42,237 bases of DNA from positions 10,328-52,564 of the forward strand of contig DKMQ01000107.1 in NCBI GenBank assembly GCA_002470565.1, written 5' to 3'. Each line of letters begins with the position of its first letter. The first letter of the stretch is position 1. Position numbers and translations under genes: made by a program. Source of the DNA: Oceanospirillaceae bacterium UBA7410 (lineage in GTDB: Bacteria; Pseudomonadota; Gammaproteobacteria; Pseudomonadales; Balneatricaceae). Below the pieces are notes generated by a model that was given only the letters and a program-made list of their open reading frames with translations, had not been told where the DNA came from and did no database searches. This document shows positions 19,168 through 28,658 of this stretch, one piece after another.

Positions 19168-20055
19168 ATGACTAAATCATTGTCAGCCATCGATGCATTG
19201 GCACCAGGTCAAAGCCATGAAGCTTATCTACAAACGATTAGCACCATCCCAATACTCACGGTTGAGCAAGAACGTGCATTAGCCGAGCGCCTATATTATG
19301 AAAATGATTTAGATGCTGCCCGCCAACTGGTTATGTCTCACCTTCGCTTTGTTGCTCATATCGCTAAAAGCTATTCTGGTTATGGTTTACCTATTGCTGA
19401 TTTAGTGCAAGAAGGTAATGCTGGATTGATGAAAGCTGTGAAACGCTACAACCCAGAAGTGGGCGTACGTTTAGTTTCTTTTGCTGTACATTGGATTAAG
19501 GCTGAAATGCACGAGTACATTTTACGTAACTGGCGCATTGTGAAAGTAGCCACTACCAAAAGCCAACGTAAGTTATTCTTCAACTTACGCAGCTCTAAAA
19601 AGAAGCTAGCTTGGTTAACCCATGACGAAGTGCAGTCTATGGCTGCCGATCTAGGTGTTGATGCTAAGGTAGTTATGCAAATGGAAGGTCGTATGTCTGC
19701 CCATGACACCCCATTTGATGCGCCAGAGGGCGAGGACGACAGTGCATACCAAGCCCCTGCCTATTATCTTGAAGATCATTCAGGCGATCCTGCTAGACAA
19801 TTGGAGGCAAGTGATTGGGAAGAAGACTCTAATACTCGCTTGGCAACTGCAATGGGCGATTTAGACCCGCGCAGCCGTGATATTTTGCAACAGCGCTGGC
19901 TTAGTAATTCAAAGGCTACATTGCACAATTTAGCTGATCAGTATGAAGTATCTGCGGAGCGGATTCGTCAACTAGAAAAGAACGCTATGAAAAAACTCAA
20001 AGCTGCAATGAGTGTGGGTATGGAAAATAATGGTGAAGGTGCTTACGCTTTTTAA
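19168..20055 (+). CDS. rpoH: RNA polymerase heat-shock sigma factor sigma-32
   Basis: The product, 295 residues, is the alternative sigma factor for heat-shock promoters. The RpoH box QRKLFFNLR at residues 133-141 is diagnostic and separates it from RpoD and RpoS. Region 2 contains [20 protein letters not shown] at 78-97, and region 4 ends with [17 protein letters not shown]. The open frame reaches a GTG at 19129, but the ATG at 19168 has GGAG six bases upstream and matches the usual N-terminus (MTKSLSA). A strong terminator follows. A matching sigma-32 promoter is present in this window ahead of hslVU. Confidence 0.96.
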   Translation: MTKSLSAIDALAPGQSHEAYLQTISTIPILTVEQERALAERLYYENDLDAARQLVMSHLRFVAHIAKSYSGYGLPIADLVQEGNAGLMKAVKRYNPEVGVRLVSFAVHWIKAEMHEYILRNWRIVKVATTKSQRKLFFNLRSSKKKLAWLTHDEVQSMAADLGVDAKVVMQMEGRMSAHDTPFDAPEGEDDSAYQAPAYYLEDHSGDPARQLEASDWEEDSNTRLATAMGDLDPRSRDILQQRWLSNSKATLHNLADQYEVSAERIRQLEKNAMKKLKAAMSVGMENNGEGAYAF

Positions 20056-20082
20056 CCAAAGCTTAAGCAATACAGCAATTTT

Positions 20083-20106
20083 AAAACCCACCTTGAGTGG
20101 GTTTTT
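20083..20106. terminator. Intrinsic terminator between rpoH and tesA
   Basis: Stem AAAACCCAC (20083-20091), loop CTTGA and stem GTGGGTTTT are followed by a T run. The A/T flanks are symmetrical, so it can serve rpoH on the plus strand and the convergent tesA on the minus strand. Confidence 0.9.
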
Positions 20107-20111
20107 CTATT

Positions 20112-20759
20112 TTAAGGTAACCAAAATTCACCTAAATGTTGCCATATATTAGCAATAATAATGGGCTGTGCCGACAATGTAGGATGCAATCCATCTGCCT
20201 GCATTAACTCACTGTTACCTGCAACGTTTTCCAATAAGAAAGGGACTAGAGCAGTGTTGTACTTCTTTGCAAGTGTTGCATACTGAGCAAAAAATGGACT
20301 GGTATAACGTGCCCCATAATTGGGAGGTAACTGAATCCCAAGCACCGCAACTTTAGCGCCCGAGGCTTGAATCTGTTCAATCATGGCGGATAAATTGGCT
20401 GTGATATTTACTATAGGATAACCCCGCAGGCCATCGTTTGCCCCTAGCTCCAACAAAACCCACCTAGGCTCAAATTTTTCTAGTAAAGCAGGTAAGCGCC
20501 TCACACCACCTTGTGTCGTTTCACCACTGACACTGGCATTAATGACTTGCCACGTTTCCTTTGAGCTACTCTCATGTAACTTGCCTTGTAAAAGTGTTGG
20601 CCAGGCTTGCTCTAAAGACATCCCATAGCCTGCACTTAAACTGTCTCCCATCACCAACAGTGTGTTATCTTTAGCCCAAGCTACAGGCACCCACAATGAA
20701 GCTGCTGCACTAGCCATGCACATAAAATAAAATGTAAATAATTTGAAAAATTGTCTCAT
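20112..20759 (-). CDS. tesA: Periplasmic SGNH esterase/acyl-CoA thioesterase I-like
   Basis: This 215-residue GDSL/SGNH hydrolase belongs to the TesA/arylesterase family, which cleaves acyl thioesters and small esters in the periplasm. A signal peptide covers residues 1-29 (cleavage after AWA). Catalytic Ser40 sits in GDSLSAGYG; block III GAND has Asn108, and Asp189 and His192 in ADGLHP complete the triad. It is divergent from the ybbA-ybbP transporter genes, the same arrangement as in E. coli and Pseudomonas. Confidence 0.94.
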   Translation of the reverse strand: MRQFFKLFTFYFMCMASAAASLWVPVAWAKDNTLLVMGDSLSAGYGMSLEQAWPTLLQGKLHESSSKETWQVINASVSGETTQGGVRRLPALLEKFEPRWVLLELGANDGLRGYPIVNITANLSAMIEQIQASGAKVAVLGIQLPPNYGARYTSPFFAQYATLAKKYNTALVPFLLENVAGNSELMQADGLHPTLSAQPIIIANIWQHLGEFWLP

Positions 20760-20826
20760 GCCCGTTCCTTAGTGACTCGCCAGACGCCATAATACACGCC
20801 CGCTAGATAAATGAGTTGCCCTTATT

Positions 20827-21528
20827 ATGTCCCTTTCCACACCTTTTTTGGCTGCCCGCAATGTTAGTCAAATTGTAGCCAATCCGCAAACCACTCAAGC
20901 TAACGATTTACATATACTGCAGGATGTAAATTTTACCATAGAAGCTGGAGAGTCTGTGGCTATAGTGGGTGCATCTGGCTCGGGAAAAACTACTTTACTG
21001 GGTATGATGGCAGGTTTAGACAGCCCTAGTCATGGTGAAATATTTTTAGCTCATAAAGATCTAACCCAACTAGATGAGGAGGCTCGAGCTGATCTTCGAA
21101 AGCACAACGTATCCTTTATATTTCAAAGTTTCCAGTTGCTACCTAGCCTTACCGCTTTAGAGAACATCATGTTGCCACTAGAAGTAAAAGGCACAAGTGG
21201 CGCCAAAGATTTAGCAAAGAAGTACCTAAGCCATGTGGGCCTTGCTGAGAGGGGCCACCATTACCCAAATCAGCTCTCCGGTGGCGAACAACAGCGTGTG
21301 GCTATCGCCCGAGCGTTTGCTGCCCAAGCGCCTATTTTATTTGCTGATGAACCTACGGGTAATTTAGACACACAAACTGGCCATCATATTATTGAGCTAT
21401 TATTTGAGCTTAATCAACAGCATCAAACTACATTAGTATTGGTTACCCACGATTTACAACTAGCCAAACGCTGCCAACGACGCTTATCTTTAACTGCAGG
21501 CAAGCTAACGGAACTGACCCATGCTTAA
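20827..21528 (+). CDS. ybbA: ABC transporter ATP-binding protein, LolD/MacB-like (YbbA)
   Basis: This 233-residue ATPase has Walker A GASGSGKT at residues 48-55, signature [14 protein letters not shown] and Walker [12 protein letters not shown]. It is of the LolD/MacB type that partners FtsX-like permeases. Divergent position beside tesA and overlap of 8 bases with a YbbP-like permease identify it as YbbA. The exported substrate of the pair is not firmly known; lipoprotein or lipid-related export is suggested by family relations only. Confidence 0.93.
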   Translation: MSLSTPFLAARNVSQIVANPQTTQANDLHILQDVNFTIEAGESVAIVGASGSGKTTLLGMMAGLDSPSHGEIFLAHKDLTQLDEEARADLRKHNVSFIFQSFQLLPSLTALENIMLPLEVKGTSGAKDLAKKYLSHVGLAERGHHYPNQLSGGEQQRVAIARAFAAQAPILFADEPTGNLDTQTGHHIIELLFELNQQHQTTLVLVTHDLQLAKRCQRRLSLTAGKLTELTHA

Positions 21529-23971
21529 ACTTGCTGCACGATTAGCTTGGAGAGACTGGCGTGGAGGAGAGCTGTCTTTATTATTGATCGCCTTAATCTT
21601 AGCCACCACCAGCGTCACCAGCATTAGCCTTTTTACACATCAAGTAAAACAGTCAATGCAGGCACAAGGGGCAGACTTAATCGCTGCAGACTTACGCCTG
21701 AACAGCAGCCAACCGGTGCCCACGCTATGGCGAGAAAAAGCGTTAGACTTATCTTTGCAACAAGCCCATCTTAGTCAATTTCAAGCCATGGTATTCGCTG
21801 ATCAAGGCATGCAGTTAGCAAGAATAAAAGCGGTATCAGACACTTACCCATTGCGTGGTGAGATCAGCGTTAGCAGCGCAGCTTTTGAAGTAGGCCAAGT
21901 AATAGAACATGGGCCCAAACAAGGTGAAATATGGCCCGATTCACGCCTACTTGCTAGCCTTAATGCGTCTGTTAACGAGACTATTGATGTAGGCCAACTG
22001 AGCCTAAAAATAAGCCAAATTCTGATTTCTGAACCTGATCAAGCTAGTGGCTTTTCAAGTTTCGCTCCTAGTGCCATGATGAACCTAGCAGACCTTGCAG
22101 CTACTGAAGCTGTACAAACAGGCAGTAGAGTGAGACATAGGTGGCTGTTAGCGGGCAAGGAAGATGACCTAAACACGCTCAAAGAAAATATCTCACCTAA
22201 CCTTACCTCCAACCAAACATGGCAATCCCCTCAAGATGGGAATGCCAATGTGGCAGCTACTCTTGATAAAGCAGAACAGTTTTTATTGTTAGCAGGTTCA
22301 TTAGCCGTAGTGCTTGCAGGAGTAGCCTTGTCACTTTCTGCTCGTCGCTATAGCCTAAGGCAAGCAAAGCATGTCGCTTTACTTAAGTGTCTTGGTCTCA
22401 AGCCTCAGCAATTGCGCCTTTTATACCTCAGTCAAATGGTGTTTTTGGCATTAATAGCTTTATTGATCAGCCTGCCTTTAGCTTTTGGTTTGTATCAAGG
22501 CTTATTGTTAGTTGTGTCTGAGTATATTAAAGCATCATCTATCATACCTCCCCTGTCCCCCTTTATTCTGGGCGCAGCAACTGGAACATTATGTTTGTTA
22601 GCTTTTGTATTACCTCCCATGTTGGCGCTGGCAAAAGTTGCTCCAGCGCAAGTATTTAGACAATCTTCAAGTCAAAGCAAGACCAACCTAGGCCATTTGA
22701 TTATTGGCTTTGGTGCAGTAATAGCTTTGGTTTACTGGCACAGTCAGTCTATATTAATTAGTACTGCCCTAATTTTAGGCGTAAGCGTTATATTAGCTCT
22801 TTTAGCCCTACTAGCTAACGTGTTAATTAAATTAGGCAATAGACTGCGACCCTACCTTAGCCAAGGTGGAAAAATAGGCTTTGCTAACCTGGCTCGCAGA
22901 AAAAATCAAAATAGTCTTCAGGTGGCTATATTTGGGTTAGCATTAATGCTGCTATTTAGTCTGATTTCTGTACGTAGCTTTTTAATTAACGATTGGCAAC
23001 AACAGCTAAAGCAAGATACGCCAAACTTATTTTTATTCAACATTTACCAGCAGCAAAGAGAGTCTTTACTGACCTCAATGGAACAAGAAGGGCTCACCAC
23101 TGATGGGGTAACCTTCTACCCTATTGCCAGAGCTAGACTGACAGAGCCTAAGGTAGACAACCCTCGTGGAGACAGGGAGCTTAACCTTACCTGGAGTGAG
23201 GTACTATCCCCTGGCAATAGTGTTATTGATGGTCAATGGTGGGAAAATGGCGCATCTAACCCATTAGAAGTGTCTATAGAGTCTGACTATGCCCAAGATA
23301 TGGGCTTAATACTTGGCCAAACCCTTACCTTCAATGTAGCCGGTATCTCTCGTAAAGCAACCTTTAGCAACATTAGAGAAGTGGATTGGAGCAGCATGCA
23401 GCCCAATTTCTTTTTTGTCTTTTCACAACCCCTGGTGGATGCTAACAGTGCCAGCTATATGGCTAGTGTTTATATAGCTCCGCAGGATCGAAGCAAAATT
23501 GGCCCCTTATTGCGCCAACAACCTACTATCTCTATGCTGGATGTGGATCAAATTTTGCAGCAAGTGCAACGTGTAGTGGCTCAGCTTTCTCTGGCTGTTG
23601 AAAGTATATTAGTGATGGTATTAGGCGCTGGTATATTAGTGCTTGTAGCTAGCATTCAAGCTAGCATAGATGAACGCCGCCATGAAAGTGCCATTTTACG
23701 TACTTTAGGGGCTAGTAAGTCTCTTATACGCACAATCTTATTGGTAGAGTACGCTAGCCTTGGCTTTGTAGCGGGGCTTATCGCGGGGGTTAGTGCTGAA
23801 GCTTTAGTGGCTGTATTACAGCATCAATTATTTCAGATGCCATTGCAGCTGCATTGGCCTTTGTGGGTGCTTACACCATTCACTGGGATGGTCATCATCG
23901 GTAGCTGTGGCTGGTGGTTTAATCGTACAGTAGTCACCGCACCACCTCTTAAAACGCTAAGACAAGGGTAA
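21521..23971 (+). CDS. ybbP: FtsX-like ABC permease (YbbP)
   Basis: This 816-residue inner-membrane protein has an N-terminal helix (about 17-37), a large periplasmic domain, two blocks of FtsX-like helices (about 250-380 and 690-810) and central helices near 395-435 and 465-490. The size and the DERRHESAILRTLGASKSLIR motif near 720-740 match YbbP. It overlaps ybbA by 8 bases and is expected to form a complex with it. Confidence 0.92.
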   Translation: MLKLAARLAWRDWRGGELSLLLIALILATTSVTSISLFTHQVKQSMQAQGADLIAADLRLNSSQPVPTLWREKALDLSLQQAHLSQFQAMVFADQGMQLARIKAVSDTYPLRGEISVSSAAFEVGQVIEHGPKQGEIWPDSRLLASLNASVNETIDVGQLSLKISQILISEPDQASGFSSFAPSAMMNLADLAATEAVQTGSRVRHRWLLAGKEDDLNTLKENISPNLTSNQTWQSPQDGNANVAATLDKAEQFLLLAGSLAVVLAGVALSLSARRYSLRQAKHVALLKCLGLKPQQLRLLYLSQMVFLALIALLISLPLAFGLYQGLLLVVSEYIKASSIIPPLSPFILGAATGTLCLLAFVLPPMLALAKVAPAQVFRQSSSQSKTNLGHLIIGFGAVIALVYWHSQSILISTALILGVSVILALLALLANVLIKLGNRLRPYLSQGGKIGFANLARRKNQNSLQVAIFGLALMLLFSLISVRSFLINDWQQQLKQDTPNLFLFNIYQQQRESLLTSMEQEGLTTDGVTFYPIARARLTEPKVDNPRGDRELNLTWSEVLSPGNSVIDGQWWENGASNPLEVSIESDYAQDMGLILGQTLTFNVAGISRKATFSNIREVDWSSMQPNFFFVFSQPLVDANSASYMASVYIAPQDRSKIGPLLRQQPTISMLDVDQILQQVQRVVAQLSLAVESILVMVLGAGILVLVASIQASIDERRHESAILRTLGASKSLIRTILLVEYASLGFVAGLIAGVSAEALVAVLQHQLFQMPLQLHWPLWVLTPFTGMVIIGSCGWWFNRTVVTAPPLKTLRQG

Positions 23972-24021
23972 TTGAATTAATTAGCCACTACTAAACATGA
24001 AAGATCAAGCAGGTTTTAAAT

Positions 24022-24089
24022 ACCAAGGACAAAAAATACATTACAATAGACAGCAAGTCTTTTTTTATTAGGTAATGTATGTCCTTGGT
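24022..24089 (+). promoter_or_regulatory. Long inverted repeat enclosing the sulP ribosome binding site and start codon
   Basis: The left arm is ACCAAGGACA (24022-24031), an AAAAA bulge and TACATTAC (24037-24044). The right arm GTAATGTA (24072-24079) plus TGTCCTTGGT (24080-24089) is perfectly complementary over 18 base pairs. The right arm contains the sulP ATG (24079-24081) and codons 2-4, and the likely AGG ribosome binding site at 24070-24072 lies at its inner edge. Inside, AGAC-AGCAA-GTCT followed by seven T forms a small hairpin. In RNA this would hide the translation start, which suggests translational control. A DNA-level operator or the trace of a small element are alternatives. Confidence 0.75.
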
Positions 24090-25794
24090 CCTAACTTATT
24101 TGTTGAAATTTCTGCCCTTTTTAAGCTGGGCTAGGCAAACTACGCCACAAAGTGTACGCCAAGATGCAGTGGCTGGCATCACAGGAGCAATCATAGTACT
24201 ACCCCAAGGTGTAGCTTATGCGTTAATTGCTGGCCTACCTCCTGAATATGGTCTATATGCCGCCATAGTTCCTGCTATCGTTGCCGCTTTATTTGGCTCT
24301 TCGTGGCACCTTATATCAGGCCCAACCGCAGCACTTTCAATTGTAGTGTTTACTACCATCAGCCCCCTAGCCGAAGTAGGCTCATCAGATTACATAAGCT
24401 TAGTGCTTACTTTAACTTTGTTAGCAGGTTTATTTCAGCTGATTTTATCTTTAGTGCGCATGGGTTCTTTAGTCAATTTTGTATCTCATTCTGTAGTAGT
24501 TGGGTTTACCGCAGGCGCAGCAGTAGTGATCGCCACAAGTCAGATAAAAAATGCCTTAGGCTTAGATGTGCCCTCTAGTGGCCACTTTATACTCAATTGG
24601 GTCGCGGTGGCAGATAATATTTTGGCAACACATTTGCCTAGTTTCTTTATTGCCACACTTACTTTAATCACTCTTATTGGGGTGAAGCGCTGGCGCAAAA
24701 GCTGGCCTAACATGCTCATAGCGATGGTGGTGGGCAGTCTAGCTACCCAATTGCTGCTTCTAACTTCTTGGTTAGGCGCTAGTGATATTGCCCTAGTTGG
24801 TGAGATACCATCACAATTACCACCTTTATCTGCTCCATTGATGAGCTGGGACTTATTACGTCAGCTGGCACCTGGCGCTATGGCATTAGGCTTATTAGGC
24901 CTAGTGGAGGCTGTATCTATTGCTCGCTCTGTAGCTACTCGCTCAGGCCAACAAATCCATGGCAATCAAGAATTTATTGGCCAAGCCATGTCTAATATTC
25001 TAGGCAGCTTTTCCTCAAGCTACGCCACTTCTGGTTCATTTACTCGCACTGGGGTGAATTATGAAGCAGGGGCAAAAAGCCCTTTGGCCGCCCTATTTGC
25101 GGCACTATTTCTTGCCATTATTGTACTGTTATTTGCACCCTTAGCTGCTTACATCACCTTACCTAGCATGGCCGCAATATTATTGATGGTGTCATGGAAT
25201 CTGATAGATGGTCATCACATAAAAATCATCTACCGTGCTGGCAAAAGTGAAACCATGGTTTTCAGTGTCACCTTTACGGCTACTTTGTTATTACCCATGG
25301 AGTTTGCTATTTATTTGGGTGTGCTTTTGTCATTAGTGCTGTATTTACGTCGCACGTCTAAACCTAACATCACGGTGTTAGCCAGTAGTAAAGGTGCCAA
25401 GATGCTAGTGGATGCTAAAAAGACCGGTATGCCTGAATGTGAGGCTATTAAAATTATACGTATTGATGGGTCTATATTTTTTGGTGCCGTAGACTATGTG
25501 CAAACAGCGTTGATGAGCATTCCACAAAAGCATGTACTAATTGTGGCTAGTGGAATTAACTTTATAGATTTGGCAGGCACAGCTTTATTAGCCAACGAGG
25601 CTAAACGTTTGGCCGCCAAGGGTGGAGGATTATACCTTTGTAACCTTAATGGCAAAGTGATTAAACCCATTATCCGTAACGGCCATATAAAAACTATTGG
25701 AAAGCGTAATATGTTTGCCACCAAAGCTCTAGCCCTTAGCGCCATTGATACTAAGTTGAGTGGCCACAGCTGCATTGGCTGTGAAAATCGCTAA
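24079..25794 (+). CDS. SulP-family anion transporter with STAS domain
   Basis: This 571-residue SLC26/SulP transporter has an N-terminal membrane domain of 10-14 helices (about 20-420), including the family stretch IVLPQGVAYALIAGLPPEYGLYA near 39-61. A cytoplasmic STAS domain (about 440-550) carries GINFIDLAGTALLANEA. Family members carry sulfate, bicarbonate, dicarboxylates or other anions, and sequence alone does not decide. The C-terminus ends with CIGC. It is monocistronic, followed by a strong terminator. Its start codon is enclosed in the inverted repeat described separately, so expression may be controlled at translation. Confidence 0.92.
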   Translation: MSLVLTYLLKFLPFLSWARQTTPQSVRQDAVAGITGAIIVLPQGVAYALIAGLPPEYGLYAAIVPAIVAALFGSSWHLISGPTAALSIVVFTTISPLAEVGSSDYISLVLTLTLLAGLFQLILSLVRMGSLVNFVSHSVVVGFTAGAAVVIATSQIKNALGLDVPSSGHFILNWVAVADNILATHLPSFFIATLTLITLIGVKRWRKSWPNMLIAMVVGSLATQLLLLTSWLGASDIALVGEIPSQLPPLSAPLMSWDLLRQLAPGAMALGLLGLVEAVSIARSVATRSGQQIHGNQEFIGQAMSNILGSFSSSYATSGSFTRTGVNYEAGAKSPLAALFAALFLAIIVLLFAPLAAYITLPSMAAILLMVSWNLIDGHHIKIIYRAGKSETMVFSVTFTATLLLPMEFAIYLGVLLSLVLYLRRTSKPNITVLASSKGAKMLVDAKKTGMPECEAIKIIRIDGSIFFGAVDYVQTALMSIPQKHVLIVASGINFIDLAGTALLANEAKRLAAKGGGLYLCNLNGKVIKPIIRNGHIKTIGKRNMFATKALALSAIDTKLSGHSCIGCENR

Positions 25795-25824
25795 GTTGTT
25801 ATTAAAACCTAGATTTTAGATACT

Positions 25825-25860
25825 AAAAACCCCACCGTGGTTGCCCAGGGTGGGGTTTTT
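25825..25860. terminator. Bidirectional intrinsic terminator between sulP and rpmE
   Basis: AAAAACCCCACC pairs with GGTGGGGTTTTT across a 12-base loop, with A and T runs on both sides. It serves sulP on the plus strand and rpmE on the minus strand. Confidence 0.93.
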
Positions 25861-25882
25861 AAATTGCACAAGCCTAAACTAA

Positions 25883-26095
25883 TTACTTAGTTACGCGAGC
25901 ACCAAAACGCTTATTAAAGCGATCAATACGGCCGCCAACATCGATGTTTTTCTGCTTACCAGTATAAAACGGGTGACATGCAGAACACGTATCAATGTGC
26001 ATGTCTTTGCATAATGTAGAACGTGTCTCTACAACGTTGCCACAAGAACATGTTGCTTTGATTGCTTCGTACTTAGGATGGATATCTTTTTGCAT
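25883..26095 (-). CDS. rpmE: 50S ribosomal protein L31, zinc-binding form
   Basis: L31 bridges the ribosomal subunits. The 70-residue product [10 protein letters not shown]... has Cys16, Cys18, Cys37 and Cys40, so it is the zinc-containing (C+) paralogue, which under zinc limitation is often replaced by a cysteine-free form elsewhere in the genome. The frame is open to 26182, but homology places the start at the ATG at 26095, with GAGG about nine bases upstream. It is divergent from priA, as in many gammaproteobacteria. Confidence 0.96.
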   Translation of the reverse strand: MQKDIHPKYEAIKATCSCGNVVETRSTLCKDMHIDTCSACHPFYTGKQKNIDVGGRIDRFNKRFGARVTK

Positions 26096-26180
26096 GGGAA
26101 ATAACCTCAGGGTTATGGCGCCGCCACTTGATCTATTGCCAAGCACCGCACCGATCAGAGATCTTTCAAAGATCTCTTTC
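26096..26180 (-). promoter_or_regulatory. Structured rpmE 5' leader, candidate L31 autoregulatory element
   Basis: On the minus strand the leader begins with a 21-base palindrome (plus 26157-26177: AGAGATCTTT, one central base, AAAGATCTCT). It ends with a short hairpin ATAACC-CTGA-GGTTAT (plus 26101-26116) that contains the GAGG ribosome binding site. L31 leaders are known autoregulatory RNA motifs in several bacterial groups including Gammaproteobacteria. Assigning this one to that class is inference. Confidence 0.5.
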
Positions 26181-26388
26181 AAAATTAGCTAACCGAAAAT
26201 CGGCAAGCCATAAAAATAGAGGCGAAATTCTACCAGACAACTCCAGATAAGCAAGCCTTTTTAGCGAGACCGCGTTTAGTAATGCTCAAAGTGTAGTTAA
26301 TCTTACTAAAGAGCCACAAACACAACTACTTTGGTGTAGGATATCTTTCCTAACTCAACTGCCTTTATTGAACTAACTTTTAGTATTT

Positions 26389-28578
26389 ATGTATCTACAA
26401 ATTGTCCTCGCAACTGGCCTACGTCAAGAGTTTACTTATTTAGCAACAGAGGAAACTAAGGCCTCTTATACGCCAAAGATAGGTTTACGCGTGCGTGTCA
26501 ATTTTGGCCGCAGCGAGCGAGTAGGCCTCATAGTGGGGGTTAATAAAACCACAGATGTTGATTTTAAAAAGCTTAAACCTATTATTCAAGTATTAGATGA
26601 AACGCCACTATTGCCTCAATATCTATGGGAATTAGGCCTATGGGCGGCAGATTACTATAATCACCCAGTAGGTGACTCACTGATGCATTTACTGCCTGCT
26701 AAACTAAGACAACCAATACAAAATCAACTCATTCAACTCAATTGGCAAATCGCTGATGTGGAAGTTGAATTTGGCAGGGCAAAAAAACAGCAAATACTTT
26801 GGGCACAACTTCGAAAATTAGCGCCAGCTTTTAATTTGAACCAAATAAAAAGCATCGATATTAAACCCAGTCAGCTAAAGCCTTTTTTAGACAAAAAATG
26901 GCTCACTACCAGCTATCCAAAACCTCAAAGCGTCAACTTGCAGCTTGCTGAAAAGGCGCTAGAGCTAAATTCAGAACAAGAAAAGATTGTAGCGCACTTG
27001 TCTAAGGTAAAAGATGTATTTAGCTGCAGTCTCTTAAATGGGGTAACAGGTAGTGGCAAAACTGAAGTGTATTTCCAAGCCATTGCAGATCAATTAATTG
27101 CTGGTAAAAGAACACTTTTATTAGTGCCTGAAATAGGCCTTACCCACCAACTACTCCAGCGTCTTGAACAACGCTTTAATAATCGCGTATTGGCCTTGCA
27201 CTCTGGACTTACAGAGCACCAAAGACTTAACGCTTGGCAACAAGCTGGGCTTGGACAGGCTGACATTATCATTGGCACCCGCTCTGCCTTATTTACTCCT
27301 ATTCCAGACTTAGGCCTTATCATTATTGATGAAGAACATGACCAAGCTTACAAGCAACAAGAAGGTTTTCGTTATCATGGCCGTGACTTAGCTATAAAAC
27401 GAGCATCAAATGCCAAGATCCCTATTTTATTAGGCTCTGCCACTCCATCATTGGAAAGCTTAGCCAATGTGGCCCGAGGCCGCTTTAGCCAATGGTTATT
27501 GACTCAACGTGCCGGCATAGCCAGCACGCAAACCTACGAAGTAGTCGATTTACGCAATCAGCCACAAAGCGCGGGTATATCTGAACAGTTGCAAGCCATG
27601 ATCCAAGTCCAACTAGATTTAGGTCATCAAGTGTTATTGATGCTTAATCGTCGAGGTTTTGCTCCTAGCCTACAATGTCAGTCTTGTGGTTCAACTGCAC
27701 AATGCCCAGCATGTGATGCAAATATGACCTTGCACCGTAGGCCTCCACGGCTACACTGCCATCATTGCGAACACCAACAACCGGTGTATCTATATTGCCC
27801 ACAATGCCAAAGCCACCAATTAAAGCCCCTAGGCCAAGGTACCGAACGCACAGAAGAGCAGCTAAATACTTTGTTCCCAAATATACCTGTGCACCGTATA
27901 GATAGAGACACGACAAGCAAAAAAGGCAGTTTAGAAGCGATGCTTGCACAAGTTCACCTGGGCAAACCATGCTTGTTGGTGGGCACCCAAATGTTGGCAA
28001 AAGGCCATCACTTTCCCAATGTTACCTTAGCGGCTATTTTAGATGCGGATGCGAGCCTGTTTAGTAGTGACTTTCGGGGGCCAGAAAAGCTCGCACAACT
28101 GCTAGTACAAACTGCAGGCCGAGCTGGGCGGGCAAAAATACCAGGCACTGCGGTGATCCAAACTTATCAAGCGGACCATCCCACAATCAATATTTTAGTC
28201 AACCAAGGCTATAATGCCTTTGCCGAACAAGAGCTTACCAGCAGGCACAAAAGTGGCCTACCTCCTTTGGGTCATATGGCTTTATTTCATGCTCAAGCCA
28301 AAGATGCTACACAGGCTTTTGCTCTACTAAGCTGGCTAGGTGAGCAAATACAAGACCCTGCATTGCAAACACTCACTAAGTCTTTACTCCTATTTGGGCC
28401 TATGCCCGCTTTTATGGCCCGTCGCGCACATTACTATCGTGCTCAATTACAGCTACAACACCCTAGTCGTAAGCTATTACAGCAGTTAGTGGCGCAATTG
28501 TGCCACTTATTAGATCAACACCCTGCAGCACGTAAAATACGCTGGAGCCTAGACATAGACCCGCAAGAACTGGGATAA
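26389..28578 (+). CDS. priA: Primosomal protein N' (replication restart helicase PriA)
   Basis: This 729-residue helicase reloads the replisome at stalled forks. The N-terminal DNA-binding domain spans about 1-110. Walker A GVTGSGKT is at 218-225 and DEEH at 314-317. Eight zinc-binding cysteines are at 430, 433, 439, 442, 457, 460, 470 and 473. GTQMLAKGHHFPNVTLA and QTAGRAGRA are helicase motifs V and VI. It is divergent from rpmE across a 293-base gap that includes the rpmE leader, and lies upstream of argS. Confidence 0.96.
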   Translation: MYLQIVLATGLRQEFTYLATEETKASYTPKIGLRVRVNFGRSERVGLIVGVNKTTDVDFKKLKPIIQVLDETPLLPQYLWELGLWAADYYNHPVGDSLMHLLPAKLRQPIQNQLIQLNWQIADVEVEFGRAKKQQILWAQLRKLAPAFNLNQIKSIDIKPSQLKPFLDKKWLTTSYPKPQSVNLQLAEKALELNSEQEKIVAHLSKVKDVFSCSLLNGVTGSGKTEVYFQAIADQLIAGKRTLLLVPEIGLTHQLLQRLEQRFNNRVLALHSGLTEHQRLNAWQQAGLGQADIIIGTRSALFTPIPDLGLIIIDEEHDQAYKQQEGFRYHGRDLAIKRASNAKIPILLGSATPSLESLANVARGRFSQWLLTQRAGIASTQTYEVVDLRNQPQSAGISEQLQAMIQVQLDLGHQVLLMLNRRGFAPSLQCQSCGSTAQCPACDANMTLHRRPPRLHCHHCEHQQPVYLYCPQCQSHQLKPLGQGTERTEEQLNTLFPNIPVHRIDRDTTSKKGSLEAMLAQVHLGKPCLLVGTQMLAKGHHFPNVTLAAILDADASLFSSDFRGPEKLAQLLVQTAGRAGRAKIPGTAVIQTYQADHPTINILVNQGYNAFAEQELTSRHKSGLPPLGHMALFHAQAKDATQAFALLSWLGEQIQDPALQTLTKSLLLFGPMPAFMARRAHYYRAQLQLQHPSRKLLQQLVAQLCHLLDQHPAARKIRWSLDIDPQELG

Positions 28579-28658
28579 TTAACCGTTGATCAACAGTTCG
28601 TTGTTACCGCCTTATTTTCGGCGACGCACTTAAACCTTTTAGAAGCTAAAACACCACC

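Noticed and set aside
20904..21528. Calling the ybbA gene lolD
   Set aside because: The ATPase is LolD-like, but divergence from tesA and overlap with an 816-residue YbbP-type permease fit YbbA better than the LolCDE system.
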